Source of the DNA: VYFG01 sp965204165
Lineage (GTDB): Bacteria; Pseudomonadota; Gammaproteobacteria; Arenicellales; Poriferihabitantaceae
Assembly: GCA_965204165.1 (NCBI GenBank)
Contig: OZ241969.1
Span: forward strand, 2,852,001-2,916,000
DNA: 64,000 nucleotides
Reading direction: 5' to 3'
Positions 35,777-45,084 of the stretch are shown one piece after another. Numbering within the stretch: position 1 is the first letter of the stretch; every line of letters begins with the position of its first letter. Below the pieces are notes generated by a model. That model was not told the origin of the DNA, made no database searches, and saw only the letters and a list, made by a program, of their open reading frames with translations. The position numbers were made by a program, and so were the translations under genes.

Positions 35777-36110
35777 TGCTCGTCGTTCGGGAGGATAGTG
35801 CTGGAGGAGGGATTTTGCCTGAAATCCGCGTCCGGGGCGATCCGACCATCAGTGGAATTCCATCAGGATGCCTTGCCTGGGACGGATACCCTCTCCGGCG
35901 GGAACCTGTCCCGATCGCGGCATGTCCGGGAAAACGGCCCGTGATGGCCCGGGACCCGGTATCCCGGTAGAATGGCGCTCCGCCCCATGGCCACGTCCCC
36001 GGATGCGACGGCTCAAACCATGGTCTAGGTGATCGCCGGGATTGATGTCTGTTAATGCCGTGGGCTTTGGGCTATATTGATCGTTCCGAGAATTAACTGC
36101 CTGAAATCCA
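35777..36110. other. Divergent promoter region icd / methylmalonyl-CoA mutase operon
   Basis: 334 nt without a supported gene. A TATATT (36073-36078) 33 nt before the mutase ATG may be a -10 element, but the -35 at suitable spacing is poor (TGTTAA). No clear dyad operator. Confidence 0.4.
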
Positions 36111-38246
36111 ATGACAAAACTTCCGAACAGCCTGGATCAGTGGTGTCAGGCCGCCACTGCGGATCTCAGGGGCAGGGAGCCCGCGGTTCTCGACTGGGAG
36201 ACACCCGAGGGGATTCAGGTAAAACCGCTGTATACCGCGGCAGACCTGGAGAAGCTGGAGTTTGTCGATAGCCTGCCGGGATTCCCCCCGTATACCCGGG
36301 GTCCCAGGGCCACCATGTACGCCGGCCGTCCCTGGACGGTCCGCCAGTATGCCGGCTTTTCCACCGCCGAGGAATCCAACGACTTCTACCGCAAGAACCT
36401 GGCGGCGGGGCAGGCGGGGCTGTCGGTGGCTTTCGACCTGGCCACCCACCGGGGTTACGACTCCGACCATCCGAGGGTGCAGGGAGATGTGGGCAAGGCC
36501 GGTGTTGCCATTGACTCCGTGGAGGACATGAAGATTCTGTTCGACCGGATTCCCCTGGACAGGATGTCGGTTTCCATGACCATGAACGGCGCAGTACTGC
36601 CGGTCATGGCAATGTATGTCGTCGCCGCCGAGGAGCAGGGCGTGGAACCCGGTTCGCTGTCCGGCACACTGCAGAACGACATCCTGAAGGAATTCATGGT
36701 GCGGAACACCTACATCTATCCGCCGGGGCCGTCGATGCGCATCGTCTCCGACATCATTGCCTTCACCGCGGAACAGATGCCCAGGTTCAATCCCATTTCC
36801 ATTTCCGGGTACCACATGCAGGAGGCGGGCGCCACCTGTGTGCAGGAACTGGCCTATACCCTGGCGGACGGCCTGGAGTACGTGCGCTCGGCGGTGGACG
36901 CCGGCCTGGAGGTGGACCGATTCGCACCGCGCCTGTCGTTCTTCTTCGCCATCGGGATGAACTTTTTCATGGAGGTGGCCAAGCTGCGCGCGGCGCGGAC
37001 TCTCTGGGCGGAATTGATGCGAGAACGGTTCCGTCCCCGGGACGAGCGCTCCCTCATGCTGCGCACACACTGCCAGACTTCCGGGGTGAGCCTCACCAGC
37101 CTCGACCCCTACAACAACGTGATCCGTACCACCATCGAGGCCATGGCGGCGGTGCTGGGCGGTACCCAGTCCCTGCACACCAACGCCTTCGACGAGGCCC
37201 TGGCGCTGCCCACGGAAAATTCCGCCCGTATTGCCCGCAACACCCAGCTGATCCTGCAGCACGAGGCGGGCCTGACCAGGGTGGTGGATCCGATGGCGGG
37301 TTCCTATTACCTGGAAAGCCTCACCGGCAGCCTGGTGAACGAGGCCCGGAAGGTGATCGCGGAAGTGGACGAACTGGGCGGCATGACCCGGGCCGTGGAA
37401 GCCGGTCTGCCGAAGCTCCGGATCGAAGAGGCCGCGGCCAGGCGCCAGGCCCGCATTGACCGGGGGGAGGAGGTTATCGTCGGGGTGAACCGGTTCCGGC
37501 GCGACGAGGAGGAGCAGGTCGACATCCTGGTGGTGGACAATGACGCGGTCCTGAAAAGCCAGTTGGCACGGCTGGAGGCCGTCCGTTCCGGCCGGGACGA
37601 AGTGGCCTGCCAAAATGCGCTGGAGGCGCTGTCGAAGGCTGCCGCGACAGAGGACAACCTGCTTGCCGGGGCGGTGGACGCGGCACGCGCCCGGGCCACC
37701 GTGGGAGAGATATCCTTCGCCCTGGAGAGGGAATTCGGCCGTCACCGGGCCGAGATCCGGTCCATCGCCGGCGTGTACGGCTCCCTCTACGAGGGGGACG
37801 ATGAATTCGACGCCCTCCGGGAACGGATTGCACACTACGCCGAAAAGGAGGGCCGGCGGCCCCGGATGCTGGTGGTGAAACTGGGGCAGGACGGCCACGA
37901 CCGCGGGGCCAAGGTCATTGCAACGTCCTTCGCGGACATGGGGTTCGATGTGGATGTCGGGCCGCTGTTCCAGACCCCGGAGGAAGCGGTTCGCCAGGCG
38001 ATCGAGAACGATGTGCACCTGATCGGCATCTCGTCCCAGGCCGCGGGCCATCGCACCCTGGTTCCCGGGGTGATGGACGCCCTGGCGGCCCAGGGAGCGG
38101 ACGACATCCTGGTCATCTGCGGCGGTGTGATTCCCCCGGGAGACCATGCCATGCTGAAGGAAGCCGGTGTGGCAGCCATTTTCGGCCCCGGCACCAATAT
38201 TCCGGAAGCTGCCGGGACGATCATTGATATACTGGAAGCAGCCTGA
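36111..38246 (+). CDS. scpA: Methylmalonyl-CoA mutase (catalytic plus B12-binding domain)
   Basis: 711 aa, single-chain mutase. Residues about 30-560 form the TIM barrel (YAGFSTAEESNDFYRKNLAAGQAGLSVAFDLATHRGYDSDHPRV; ISGYHMQEAGATCVQELAYTLADG). Residues about 580-711 form the cobalamin domain with DGHDRGAKVIATSFADMGFDVDVG (DxHxxG, axial His) and the GVIPPGDHAMLKEAG tail. Interconverts (R)-methylmalonyl-CoA and succinyl-CoA with adenosylcobalamin. First gene of the propionyl-CoA operon. Confidence 0.96.
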   Translation: MTKLPNSLDQWCQAATADLRGREPAVLDWETPEGIQVKPLYTAADLEKLEFVDSLPGFPPYTRGPRATMYAGRPWTVRQYAGFSTAEESNDFYRKNLAAGQAGLSVAFDLATHRGYDSDHPRVQGDVGKAGVAIDSVEDMKILFDRIPLDRMSVSMTMNGAVLPVMAMYVVAAEEQGVEPGSLSGTLQNDILKEFMVRNTYIYPPGPSMRIVSDIIAFTAEQMPRFNPISISGYHMQEAGATCVQELAYTLADGLEYVRSAVDAGLEVDRFAPRLSFFFAIGMNFFMEVAKLRAARTLWAELMRERFRPRDERSLMLRTHCQTSGVSLTSLDPYNNVIRTTIEAMAAVLGGTQSLHTNAFDEALALPTENSARIARNTQLILQHEAGLTRVVDPMAGSYYLESLTGSLVNEARKVIAEVDELGGMTRAVEAGLPKLRIEEAAARRQARIDRGEEVIVGVNRFRRDEEEQVDILVVDNDAVLKSQLARLEAVRSGRDEVACQNALEALSKAAATEDNLLAGAVDAARARATVGEISFALEREFGRHRAEIRSIAGVYGSLYEGDDEFDALRERIAHYAEKEGRRPRMLVVKLGQDGHDRGAKVIATSFADMGFDVDVGPLFQTPEEAVRQAIENDVHLIGISSQAAGHRTLVPGVMDALAAQGADDILVICGGVIPPGDHAMLKEAGVAAIFGPGTNIPEAAGTIIDILEAA

Positions 38247-38295
38247 GATTCCGACCGGGTTCAGGCTCCCTGCAAAAGCCCATTCAAACCTGCCC

Positions 38296-39828
38296 ATGCA
38301 AGAGATCATTCAGCAACTGGAACAGAAGCGTGCCGAGGCCAAGCTCGGTGGCGGCGAGAAGCGGATAGAGGCCCAGCACGCGCGGGGCAAGCTGACCGCC
38401 CGGGAACGCATCGATGTCCTTCTGGACGAGGGAAGCTTCGAGGAATGGGACATCTTCGTCGAGCACCGCTGCACCGACTTCGGGATGCAGGACAAGGCCA
38501 TCCCCGGGGATGGCGTCGTGGTGGGATACGGAACCATCAACGGCCGCCTGGTGTTCGTATACAGCCAGGATTTCACGGTATTCGGCGGTTCCCTGTCCGA
38601 AGCCCATGCCGAGAAAATCTGCAAGGTGATGGACCAGGCCATGAAAGTGGGCGCGCCGGTGATCGGCATTTCCGATTCCGGCGGTGCCCGGATCCAGGAA
38701 GGGGTGGCTTCGCTGGGCGGCTATGCCGAGGTGTTCCAGCGCAATGTCATGTCTTCCGGGGTGGTGCCGCAGATTTCCCTCATCATGGGGCCCTGCGCCG
38801 GGGGCGCGGTGTATTCCCCGGCAATGACGGATTTCATTTTCATGGTGGAGGACAGCGCCTACATGTTCGTCACCGGACCGGACGTGGTCAAGACGGTGAC
38901 CCATGAAAATGTCACCGCCGAGGATCTCGGCGGAGCGGGCACCCATACCTCTCGTTCCGGGGTGGCGGATCTCGCATTCGGAAATGATGTGGATGCATTG
39001 CTCATGACGCGGCGGTTTTTCGGCTTTCTGCCCGCGAACAACCGGGAGAAACCGCCCCGTCACCAGACCGCGGACCCCGAGTCCCGGGTGGAGGCATCCC
39101 TGGACAGCCTGGTCCCGGACAATCCGAACCAGCCCTATGACATGAAGGAACTGATCGTCAAGCTCGCGGACGAGGGGGATTTCTTCGAACTGAAGCCGGA
39201 TTACGCGAAGAACGTCATCACCGGGTTCGCCCGCATGGAGGGCAGCCCGGTGGGGATTGTCGCCAACCAGCCCATGGTGCTGGCCGGGTGCCTCGACATC
39301 AATGCCTCGGTCAAGGCCGGGCGTTTCGTGCGATTCTGCGATGCGTTCAACATTCCGATCATCACCCTGGTGGACGTCCCCGGGTTCATGCCCGGCACCG
39401 CCCAGGAATATGGCGGCATCATCCGCCACGGCGCCAAGTTGCTCTACGCCTACGCGGAATGCACCGTGCCCAAGATCACGGTGATCACCCGCAAGGCCTA
39501 TGGAGGGGCCTACGACGTCATGGCGTCCAAGCATCTGCGTGGCGACGTGAACCTGGCCTGGCCCAGCGCCGAGATCGCGGTGATGGGGCCCAAGGGCGCG
39601 GTGGAAATCATCTTCCGCGAGGATGCCAGGGATCCCGACATGCTGGCCGAGCGTACGGAAGAATACCGGCAGAAGTTCGCCAATCCGTTCGTCGCGGGAC
39701 GCCGGGGCTACATCGACGACGTGATCCTGCCGCGCGACACCCGCAAGCGGATCTGCCGTTCACTGGCCATGCTGGGAAGAAAGAACATCAGCAATCCATG
39801 GAAGAAGCACGGCAATATTCCACTTTGA
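38296..39828 (+). CDS. pccB: Propionyl-CoA carboxylase, carboxyltransferase (beta) subunit
   Basis: 510 aa from the ATG at 38296; the frame extends upstream into the mutase gene without homology. N-terminal RGKLTARERIDVLLDEGSFEE, SDSGGARIQEGVASLGGYAEVF, PCAGGAVYSPAMTDFIFM, and C-terminal FVRFCDAFNIPIITLVDVPGFMPGTAQEYGGIIRHGAKLLYAY are diagnostic. Transfers CO2 from carboxybiotin to propionyl-CoA. Confidence 0.95.
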   Translation: MQEIIQQLEQKRAEAKLGGGEKRIEAQHARGKLTARERIDVLLDEGSFEEWDIFVEHRCTDFGMQDKAIPGDGVVVGYGTINGRLVFVYSQDFTVFGGSLSEAHAEKICKVMDQAMKVGAPVIGISDSGGARIQEGVASLGGYAEVFQRNVMSSGVVPQISLIMGPCAGGAVYSPAMTDFIFMVEDSAYMFVTGPDVVKTVTHENVTAEDLGGAGTHTSRSGVADLAFGNDVDALLMTRRFFGFLPANNREKPPRHQTADPESRVEASLDSLVPDNPNQPYDMKELIVKLADEGDFFELKPDYAKNVITGFARMEGSPVGIVANQPMVLAGCLDINASVKAGRFVRFCDAFNIPIITLVDVPGFMPGTAQEYGGIIRHGAKLLYAYAECTVPKITVITRKAYGGAYDVMASKHLRGDVNLAWPSAEIAVMGPKGAVEIIFREDARDPDMLAERTEEYRQKFANPFVAGRRGYIDDVILPRDTRKRICRSLAMLGRKNISNPWKKHGNIPL

Positions 39829-39841
39829 TCAGGGCACGTCC

Positions 39842-41842
39842 ATGTTCAAGAAGATCCTGATCGCCAATCGTGGCGAAATCGCCTGCCGGGTGATACGGAC
39901 CGCCCGGCGCATGGGCATCGCCACGGTTGCGGTGTACTCCGATGCCGACCGCAATGCGCGCCACGTGGACGAGGCCGACGAGGCAGTCCACATCGGCGCC
40001 GCCCCCGCAGCGGAGAGCTACCTGGTCTCGGAGCGGATTATTAAGGCCTGTCATGACACCGGTGCGGAGGCCGTGCATCCGGGCTACGGCTTTCTCTCCG
40101 AAAACTCGGCATTTGCCACCGGCCTCGAAGCCGAGGGCATCGCGTTCATCGGTCCCGGCGTGCGCGCCATCGAGGCCATGGGGGACAAGATCACCTCCAA
40201 GCACATCGCCGAGGAGGCCGGGGTCAATGTGATACCCGGTCACACCGATGTGGTGAAGGATGCCGACGAGGCCGTTGCCATTGCCGAGGGCATCGGCTAT
40301 CCCGTGATGATCAAGGCCAGCGCCGGGGGCGGCGGCAAGGGCATGCGGGTCGCCTTCGACGAGGCCGGATGCCGCGACGGATTCGAGCGCGCAACCAGCG
40401 AGGCGGTGTCGAGCTTCGGGGACGGCCGGATTTTCATCGAGAAATTCATCGAACAGCCCCGGCACATCGAGATCCAGGTCATGGCTGACGCCCACGGCAA
40501 CGTGATTACACTGAATGAGCGTGAATGCTCGATCCAGCGCCGCCACCAGAAGGTGGTGGAGGAGTCGCCTTCACCCTTCATCGATCCGGAGACCCGGGAC
40601 GCCATGAGCGCCCAGGCAAGGGCGCTTTCCCGGGCGGTGGACTACCGCTCCGCCGGAACGGTGGAACTGATCGTGGATGCCCAGCGGAATTTCTACTTTC
40701 TCGAGATGAACACCCGGCTGCAGGTGGAGCATCCGGTGACCGAATTGGTCACCGGCTTCGACCTGGTGGAATTGATGATCCGGGTCGCCGCGGGGGAGCC
40801 TCTGCCCGTTACCCAGGAGGAGGTCGGCATCCGTGGCTGGGCCATGGAATCCAGGATCTACGCGGAGAGTCCGTTCCGCAATTTCCTGCCTTCCACCGGC
40901 CGGCTGGTGAAATACCGTCCGCCGGTCGAGAGCGAGTCGGTCAGGGTGGACACCGGGGTCACCGAGGGCTCCGAGATATCCATGTTTTACGATCCCATGA
41001 TCGCCAAGCTGGTTACCTGGGGGGCCGACCGCGAGGAGGCCATCCGGACCATGCAGCAGGCCCTGGACCGCTACTACATCCGCGGCGTGGATACCAACCT
41101 GCCGTTCGTCTCCGCGATCATGTCCCATGCCCGCTTTCAGCGCGGCGAACTGACCACTGAATTCATCGCCGAGGAATACCCCGAAGGCTTCCAGGCCAAT
41201 GCCATCGACCTTGGCGATACCGAAGTGCCTGCCGCGGTGATGGCCTGCATCCATCACCGCGTGATGCTGCGGGCCGCCACGATCTCCGGGCAGATGCCGG
41301 GACACGGCCGCGACCTGGGACATCGATGGGTGGTGCTCATGGGCGGGAAGGCCCATACCATCGAGGTGACCCGAGAGCAGGATACGTGGCGGCTGGAAAC
41401 CGGGCAGCAGAGCTTCCAACTGGCGGATCAATGGCAACTGATGGAACCGGTCTACGTCGGACGCCTGGACGACGAACCGGTCTGCCTGCAGGTCGAGCGG
41501 CCCGGTGACGGAATTGTCTACCGCGTTGTCTACCGCGGTCTTCCCATGGAAGTCCGTGTGCTCAGCGAATCCAGTGCGGCCCATTTCGCGAAGATGCCCC
41601 TCAAGGCACCGCCGGACATGTCCGGTTTCCTGCTGTCGCCCATGCCGGGGCTCCTTCTGTCGGTGGCGGTGTCACCGGGCCAGTCGGTCAAGGCCGGGGA
41701 AGTTCTCGCGGTGATCGAGGCGATGAAAATGGAAAACGCTCTGCGCTCGGAAAGGGACGCCGTGGTGAAGGAGGTGCTGGTGGAACCGGGCAGTACCCTG
41801 GAAGTGGATCAGCCCATTATCGCATTCGAGGCCCAGGACTGA
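39842..41842 (+). CDS. pccA: Propionyl-CoA carboxylase, biotin carboxylase/BCCP (alpha) subunit
   Basis: 666 aa. Biotin carboxylase domain (FKKILIANRGEIACRVIRTARRMGI; ATP-grasp KASAGGGGKGMRVAF; LEMNTRLQVEHPVTE) to about residue 450, a PCC BT linker, then a biotinyl domain with the lysine in VIEAMKMENAL near residue 632. 13 nt after pccB. Confidence 0.96.
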   Translation: MFKKILIANRGEIACRVIRTARRMGIATVAVYSDADRNARHVDEADEAVHIGAAPAAESYLVSERIIKACHDTGAEAVHPGYGFLSENSAFATGLEAEGIAFIGPGVRAIEAMGDKITSKHIAEEAGVNVIPGHTDVVKDADEAVAIAEGIGYPVMIKASAGGGGKGMRVAFDEAGCRDGFERATSEAVSSFGDGRIFIEKFIEQPRHIEIQVMADAHGNVITLNERECSIQRRHQKVVEESPSPFIDPETRDAMSAQARALSRAVDYRSAGTVELIVDAQRNFYFLEMNTRLQVEHPVTELVTGFDLVELMIRVAAGEPLPVTQEEVGIRGWAMESRIYAESPFRNFLPSTGRLVKYRPPVESESVRVDTGVTEGSEISMFYDPMIAKLVTWGADREEAIRTMQQALDRYYIRGVDTNLPFVSAIMSHARFQRGELTTEFIAEEYPEGFQANAIDLGDTEVPAAVMACIHHRVMLRAATISGQMPGHGRDLGHRWVVLMGGKAHTIEVTREQDTWRLETGQQSFQLADQWQLMEPVYVGRLDDEPVCLQVERPGDGIVYRVVYRGLPMEVRVLSESSAAHFAKMPLKAPPDMSGFLLSPMPGLLLSVAVSPGQSVKAGEVLAVIEAMKMENALRSERDAVVKEVLVEPGSTLEVDQPIIAFEAQD

Positions 41843-41846
41843 CGGC

Positions 41847-42824
41847 TTGATCGACATCCAACAACTCCAAGCCGGAGATCGACGTACCCTGGCCAAGGCC
41901 ATTACCCTGATCGAATCAACGCGGGCCGACGACCGTGCCGCGGCGGAAAAACTGCTGGAACAGGTCATGCCCGATACCGGGCAGTCCCTTCGGCTGGGCA
42001 TTTCCGGTATTCCGGGCGTCGGCAAATCCACGTTCATCGATGCCCTTGGCCGGCTGCTCATCGGGCACGACCAGCGGGTCGCCGTGCTCACCGTGGATCC
42101 CAGTTCCGCCATCAGCGGCGGCGCCATACTCGGCGACAAGACCCGCATGGACTGGCTGGCGGTGCAACCGTCGGCCTACATCCGGCCCTCGCCGGCGGGC
42201 ATGACCCTGGGCGGTGTGGCAAGGCGCACCCGGGAGGCCATACTGCTGTGCGAGGCCGCGGGGTATGACGTTGTGATCGTGGAAACCGTGGGCGTGGGCC
42301 AGTCGGAATCCCTGGTCGCGGAGATGACCGATGTCTTCCTGCTCATGCTCCTGCCCGGCGCCGGTGACGACCTGCAGAGCATCAAGCGCGGTGTCATGGA
42401 GCTTGCCGACCTGGTGGTGGTGAACAAGGCGGACGGCGACCTCATGGCCAGGGCGGGGATCGCCGTTGCCGACCTGCAGTATGCGCTGCATTTGCTGCGG
42501 CCCAGGCTGCCCGGCTGGGAAACGCCCGTGCTGGCGGTTTCCAGCCGGGAGCGGCACGGCATCGAGGCGGTGTGGGACAGGATCACCGCGTATCGCGCGG
42601 CGCTTTCCGAGGACGGCGGACTGGAGGCGCGCCGGAAGCAGCAATCCGTGGACTGGCTCTGGCGCGAGACCGGCGAATTGCTGCTGGAAGCCCTGCGTGC
42701 CGATCCGTCGTTCAGGCGGGAGATGGCGCAATTGCAAGAACAGGTGCGGAGTGGAACAATACCGGCTTCCGTTGCCGCCGCCAGGCTGGCGCGTGGATAC
42801 GCGTCCGTTTCCCGGCCCGGCTGA
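41847..42824 (+). CDS. meaB: Methylmalonyl-CoA mutase-associated GTPase MeaB (ArgK family)
   Basis: 325 aa from TTG at 41847, 4 nt after the pccA stop. Walker A GIPGVGKSTFID, the SIMIBI features DPSSAISGGAILGDKTRM and ETVGVGQSE, and the guanine motif VVNKADGD. G-protein chaperone that loads and protects the B12 mutase. Its presence in the operon confirms the mutase assignment. Confidence 0.95.
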   Translation: MIDIQQLQAGDRRTLAKAITLIESTRADDRAAAEKLLEQVMPDTGQSLRLGISGIPGVGKSTFIDALGRLLIGHDQRVAVLTVDPSSAISGGAILGDKTRMDWLAVQPSAYIRPSPAGMTLGGVARRTREAILLCEAAGYDVVIVETVGVGQSESLVAEMTDVFLLMLLPGAGDDLQSIKRGVMELADLVVVNKADGDLMARAGIAVADLQYALHLLRPRLPGWETPVLAVSSRERHGIEAVWDRITAYRAALSEDGGLEARRKQQSVDWLWRETGELLLEALRADPSFRREMAQLQEQVRSGTIPASVAAARLARGYASVSRPG

Positions 42825-42857
42825 TGAACCGGACACACACTTCGGAGTGTTGACAAC

Positions 42858-43262
42858 ATGATCGGCAAACTCAACCACGTTGCCATCGCCGTCCCCGACC
42901 TGCAGGCCGCCTCGGCCCAGTACCGTGACATTTTCGGAGCCAGGGTTTCCGACCCGGTCGACCTGCCGGAGCACGGCGTCACCACGGTTTTCGTGACCCT
43001 GCCCAATACCCATATCGAACTGCTGCACCCCCTGGGCGAGGACTCTCCGATCGCGGGATTCCTGGAAAGGAACCGGGCCGGCGGGATCCACCATGTCTGC
43101 TACGAGGTCGTGGATATCGGCCTTGCCGCGGAAAAGCTGGCCGCGAAGGGTATGCGGATTCTCGGCGACGGCAAACCCCGAATCGGTGCGCACGGCAAAC
43201 CGGTGCTGTTCCTCCATCCCAAGGACGCCCTGGGAACCCTGGTGGAACTCGAACAGATTTGA
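42858..43262 (+). CDS. mce: Methylmalonyl-CoA epimerase
   Basis: 134 aa VOC-fold protein. KLNHVAIAVPDLQAASAQYRDIFG, NTHIELLHPLGEDSPI, RNRAGGIHHVCYEVVDI and GKPVLFLHPKDALGTLVELEQ carry the metal ligands (His, Gln/Glu, His, Glu). Converts (S)- to (R)-methylmalonyl-CoA between the carboxylase and mutase. GGAG precedes the ATG. Closes the operon. Confidence 0.96.
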   Translation: MIGKLNHVAIAVPDLQAASAQYRDIFGARVSDPVDLPEHGVTTVFVTLPNTHIELLHPLGEDSPIAGFLERNRAGGIHHVCYEVVDIGLAAEKLAAKGMRILGDGKPRIGAHGKPVLFLHPKDALGTLVELEQI

Positions 43263-43328
43263 GCATTCCGGATTGCCCTGCCGCCAAAGCCGTCCCGGGC
43301 ATGAGGACCGGGGGACCATGAGAGGTTC

Positions 43329-44057
43329 ATGAGCAAGTCGGACCGGATTTACGCGGAATCCAGGCCATTCGTGGTGGATTTCACCTTCGACCAGGCCGTG
43401 GCGGAGGTGTTCCCGGACATGATCCGAAGGTCAGTTCCGGGCTACGAAACCGTGATCTCCACCCTGGGGGTGCTGGCGCAATCCCATTTCCGGCCCGCTA
43501 CCCGGGTCTACGACCTCGGCTGCTCCCTGGGGGCCGCCACGCTGTCCGTCCACCGGTGCCTGGGGGATGCGGATGCACACTATGTCCTGGTGGACAACGC
43601 GTCGGCGATGCTGGGGCGTTGCCGTGAGCACCTGGACCGCCTGATGCCCGGTGCGAGTGTCGAGTACCGGGAGGCGGACATCCGGGCCGTCCGCGTGGAG
43701 AACGCCAGCGTGGTGATACTCAATTTCACCATCCAGTTCGTGCCGCCCGGTGACCGCCAGGCGCTGCTTGAGAACATCCATGCCGGCCTGGTGCCGGGGG
43801 GGTGTCTGATACTGTCGGAAAAGGTGCTCGGCGAGGATCCCGGTGAAGATCGCTGTTTTTCCGATCTTCATCTCCGCTTCAAGGCCGCAAACGGCTACAG
43901 CGACCTGGAAATCAGCCAGAAACGTAGCGCGCTGGAAAGGGTGCTGCGCCCGGATTCCCTGGCGCAGCACCGGGAACGCCTTTCCAGGGCCGGCTTTGCC
44001 AGCATCAGGCCCTGGTTCCGCTGCCTCAATTTTGTCTCCCTCCTGGCGGTCAAGTAA
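43329..44057 (+). CDS. cmoA: Carboxy-S-adenosyl-L-methionine synthase CmoA
   Basis: 242 aa. Begins DRIYAESRPFVVDFTFDQAVAEVFPDMIRRSVPGYET, the CmoA hallmark, with SAM motif VYDLGCSLGAATLSV and NFTIQFVPPGDRQALL. Makes carboxy-SAM from SAM and prephenate for cmo5U34 in tRNA. cmoB follows 10 nt downstream. Confidence 0.97.
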   Translation: MSKSDRIYAESRPFVVDFTFDQAVAEVFPDMIRRSVPGYETVISTLGVLAQSHFRPATRVYDLGCSLGAATLSVHRCLGDADAHYVLVDNASAMLGRCREHLDRLMPGASVEYREADIRAVRVENASVVILNFTIQFVPPGDRQALLENIHAGLVPGGCLILSEKVLGEDPGEDRCFSDLHLRFKAANGYSDLEISQKRSALERVLRPDSLAQHRERLSRAGFASIRPWFRCLNFVSLLAVK

Positions 44058-44067
44058 TTCCGGTATC

Positions 44068-45084
44068 GTGTGGGAGTTCGACGAGTTGCACGGCGCCCTG
44101 GCGGAGACGCCGCTGGCGGCCCTGGCGGAACCCCTTGCCGGCACCTCGCGGTCGGTATTGTCAGGCCGTGCCCACGGGGACCGGGCACGGTGGCTGGCGG
44201 CCATCGAGGCCCTGCCGGAGATCCCGGTTGCCGCAGTCCGGCTGCAGGAGGATGCCGTATGCGCTGCAGCCACCGGGCCGCCGGATGCCGGCACCATGAC
44301 TCGGTTGCGCCGCTCGATGCAGGCCCTGCATCCCTGGCGCAAGGGCCCGTTCGACCTGTTCGGCATGGTCATAGACGCCGAATGGCGATCCTGCATGAAA
44401 TGGTCCCGGGTGGCGCCCCACCTGTCGCCGCTGGACGGAAGGGTGGTGCTGGATGTGGGGTCAGGCAACGGATACTACCTCTACCGGATGCTGGGAGCGG
44501 GTGCGGCCGCGGCGATCGGTGTGGATCCCACGGAACTGTTCCTGGCGCAGTTTCAGGCCCTCAACCGTTACCTCGGGGCATCGCGGGCGGTGGTGCTGCC
44601 GCTCAGGTGCGAGGACCTGCCTGCATCGATGACGGGCATGGGAACCGCCGGCTTCGATACGGTGTTCTCCATGGGTGTGTATTACCATCGCCGCGATCCC
44701 CTGGCCCATCTCGGGGAACTGGCGGAATTGCTCCGGCCGGGCGGCGAGCTTGTCCTGGAAACACTGGTCATCGAAGGCGATGGAGCGCGCGCCCTTGAGC
44801 CGGGGGGCCGATACGCGCGCATGCGCAATGTCTGGACCGTGCCGTCCCTCCCCCTGCTGACCGCCCATCTGCTCGAGTCGGGTTTCATCGCACCGAGAGT
44901 CGTGGACGTCACCCCCACCACGGCGGCGGAGCAGCGCAGCACGACCTGGATGACCTTCGAGTCCCTGGCGGACTGCCTCGACCCGGCGGATGCCACCAGA
45001 ACCGTGGAGGGTTATCCCGCCCCCGTCCGGGCCTGTATCATCGCCACCCGCGAACCCGCGGCTGCCTCATCGAATGCGTCCTGA
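44068..45084 (+). CDS. cmoB: tRNA U34 carboxymethyltransferase CmoB
   Basis: 338 aa from GTG at 44068; the open frame continues upstream inside cmoA without homology. MPWRKGPF-type motif is HPWRKGPFDLFGMVIDAEWRS; SAM motif VVLDVGSGNGYYLYRMLGAGA; VFSMGVYYHRRDPLAHL; ending TVEGYPAPVRACIIATR. Transfers the carboxymethyl group from carboxy-SAM to ho5U34 of tRNA. Overlaps selU by 11 nt. Confidence 0.96.
   Translation: MWEFDELHGALAETPLAALAEPLAGTSRSVLSGRAHGDRARWLAAIEALPEIPVAAVRLQEDAVCAAATGPPDAGTMTRLRRSMQALHPWRKGPFDLFGMVIDAEWRSCMKWSRVAPHLSPLDGRVVLDVGSGNGYYLYRMLGAGAAAAIGVDPTELFLAQFQALNRYLGASRAVVLPLRCEDLPASMTGMGTAGFDTVFSMGVYYHRRDPLAHLGELAELLRPGGELVLETLVIEGDGARALEPGGRYARMRNVWTVPSLPLLTAHLLESGFIAPRVVDVTPTTAAEQRSTTWMTFESLADCLDPADATRTVEGYPAPVRACIIATREPAAASSNAS

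Noticed and set aside
36093..38309. 738-codon minus-strand open frame
   Set aside because: Exact shadow of the methylmalonyl-CoA mutase gene.
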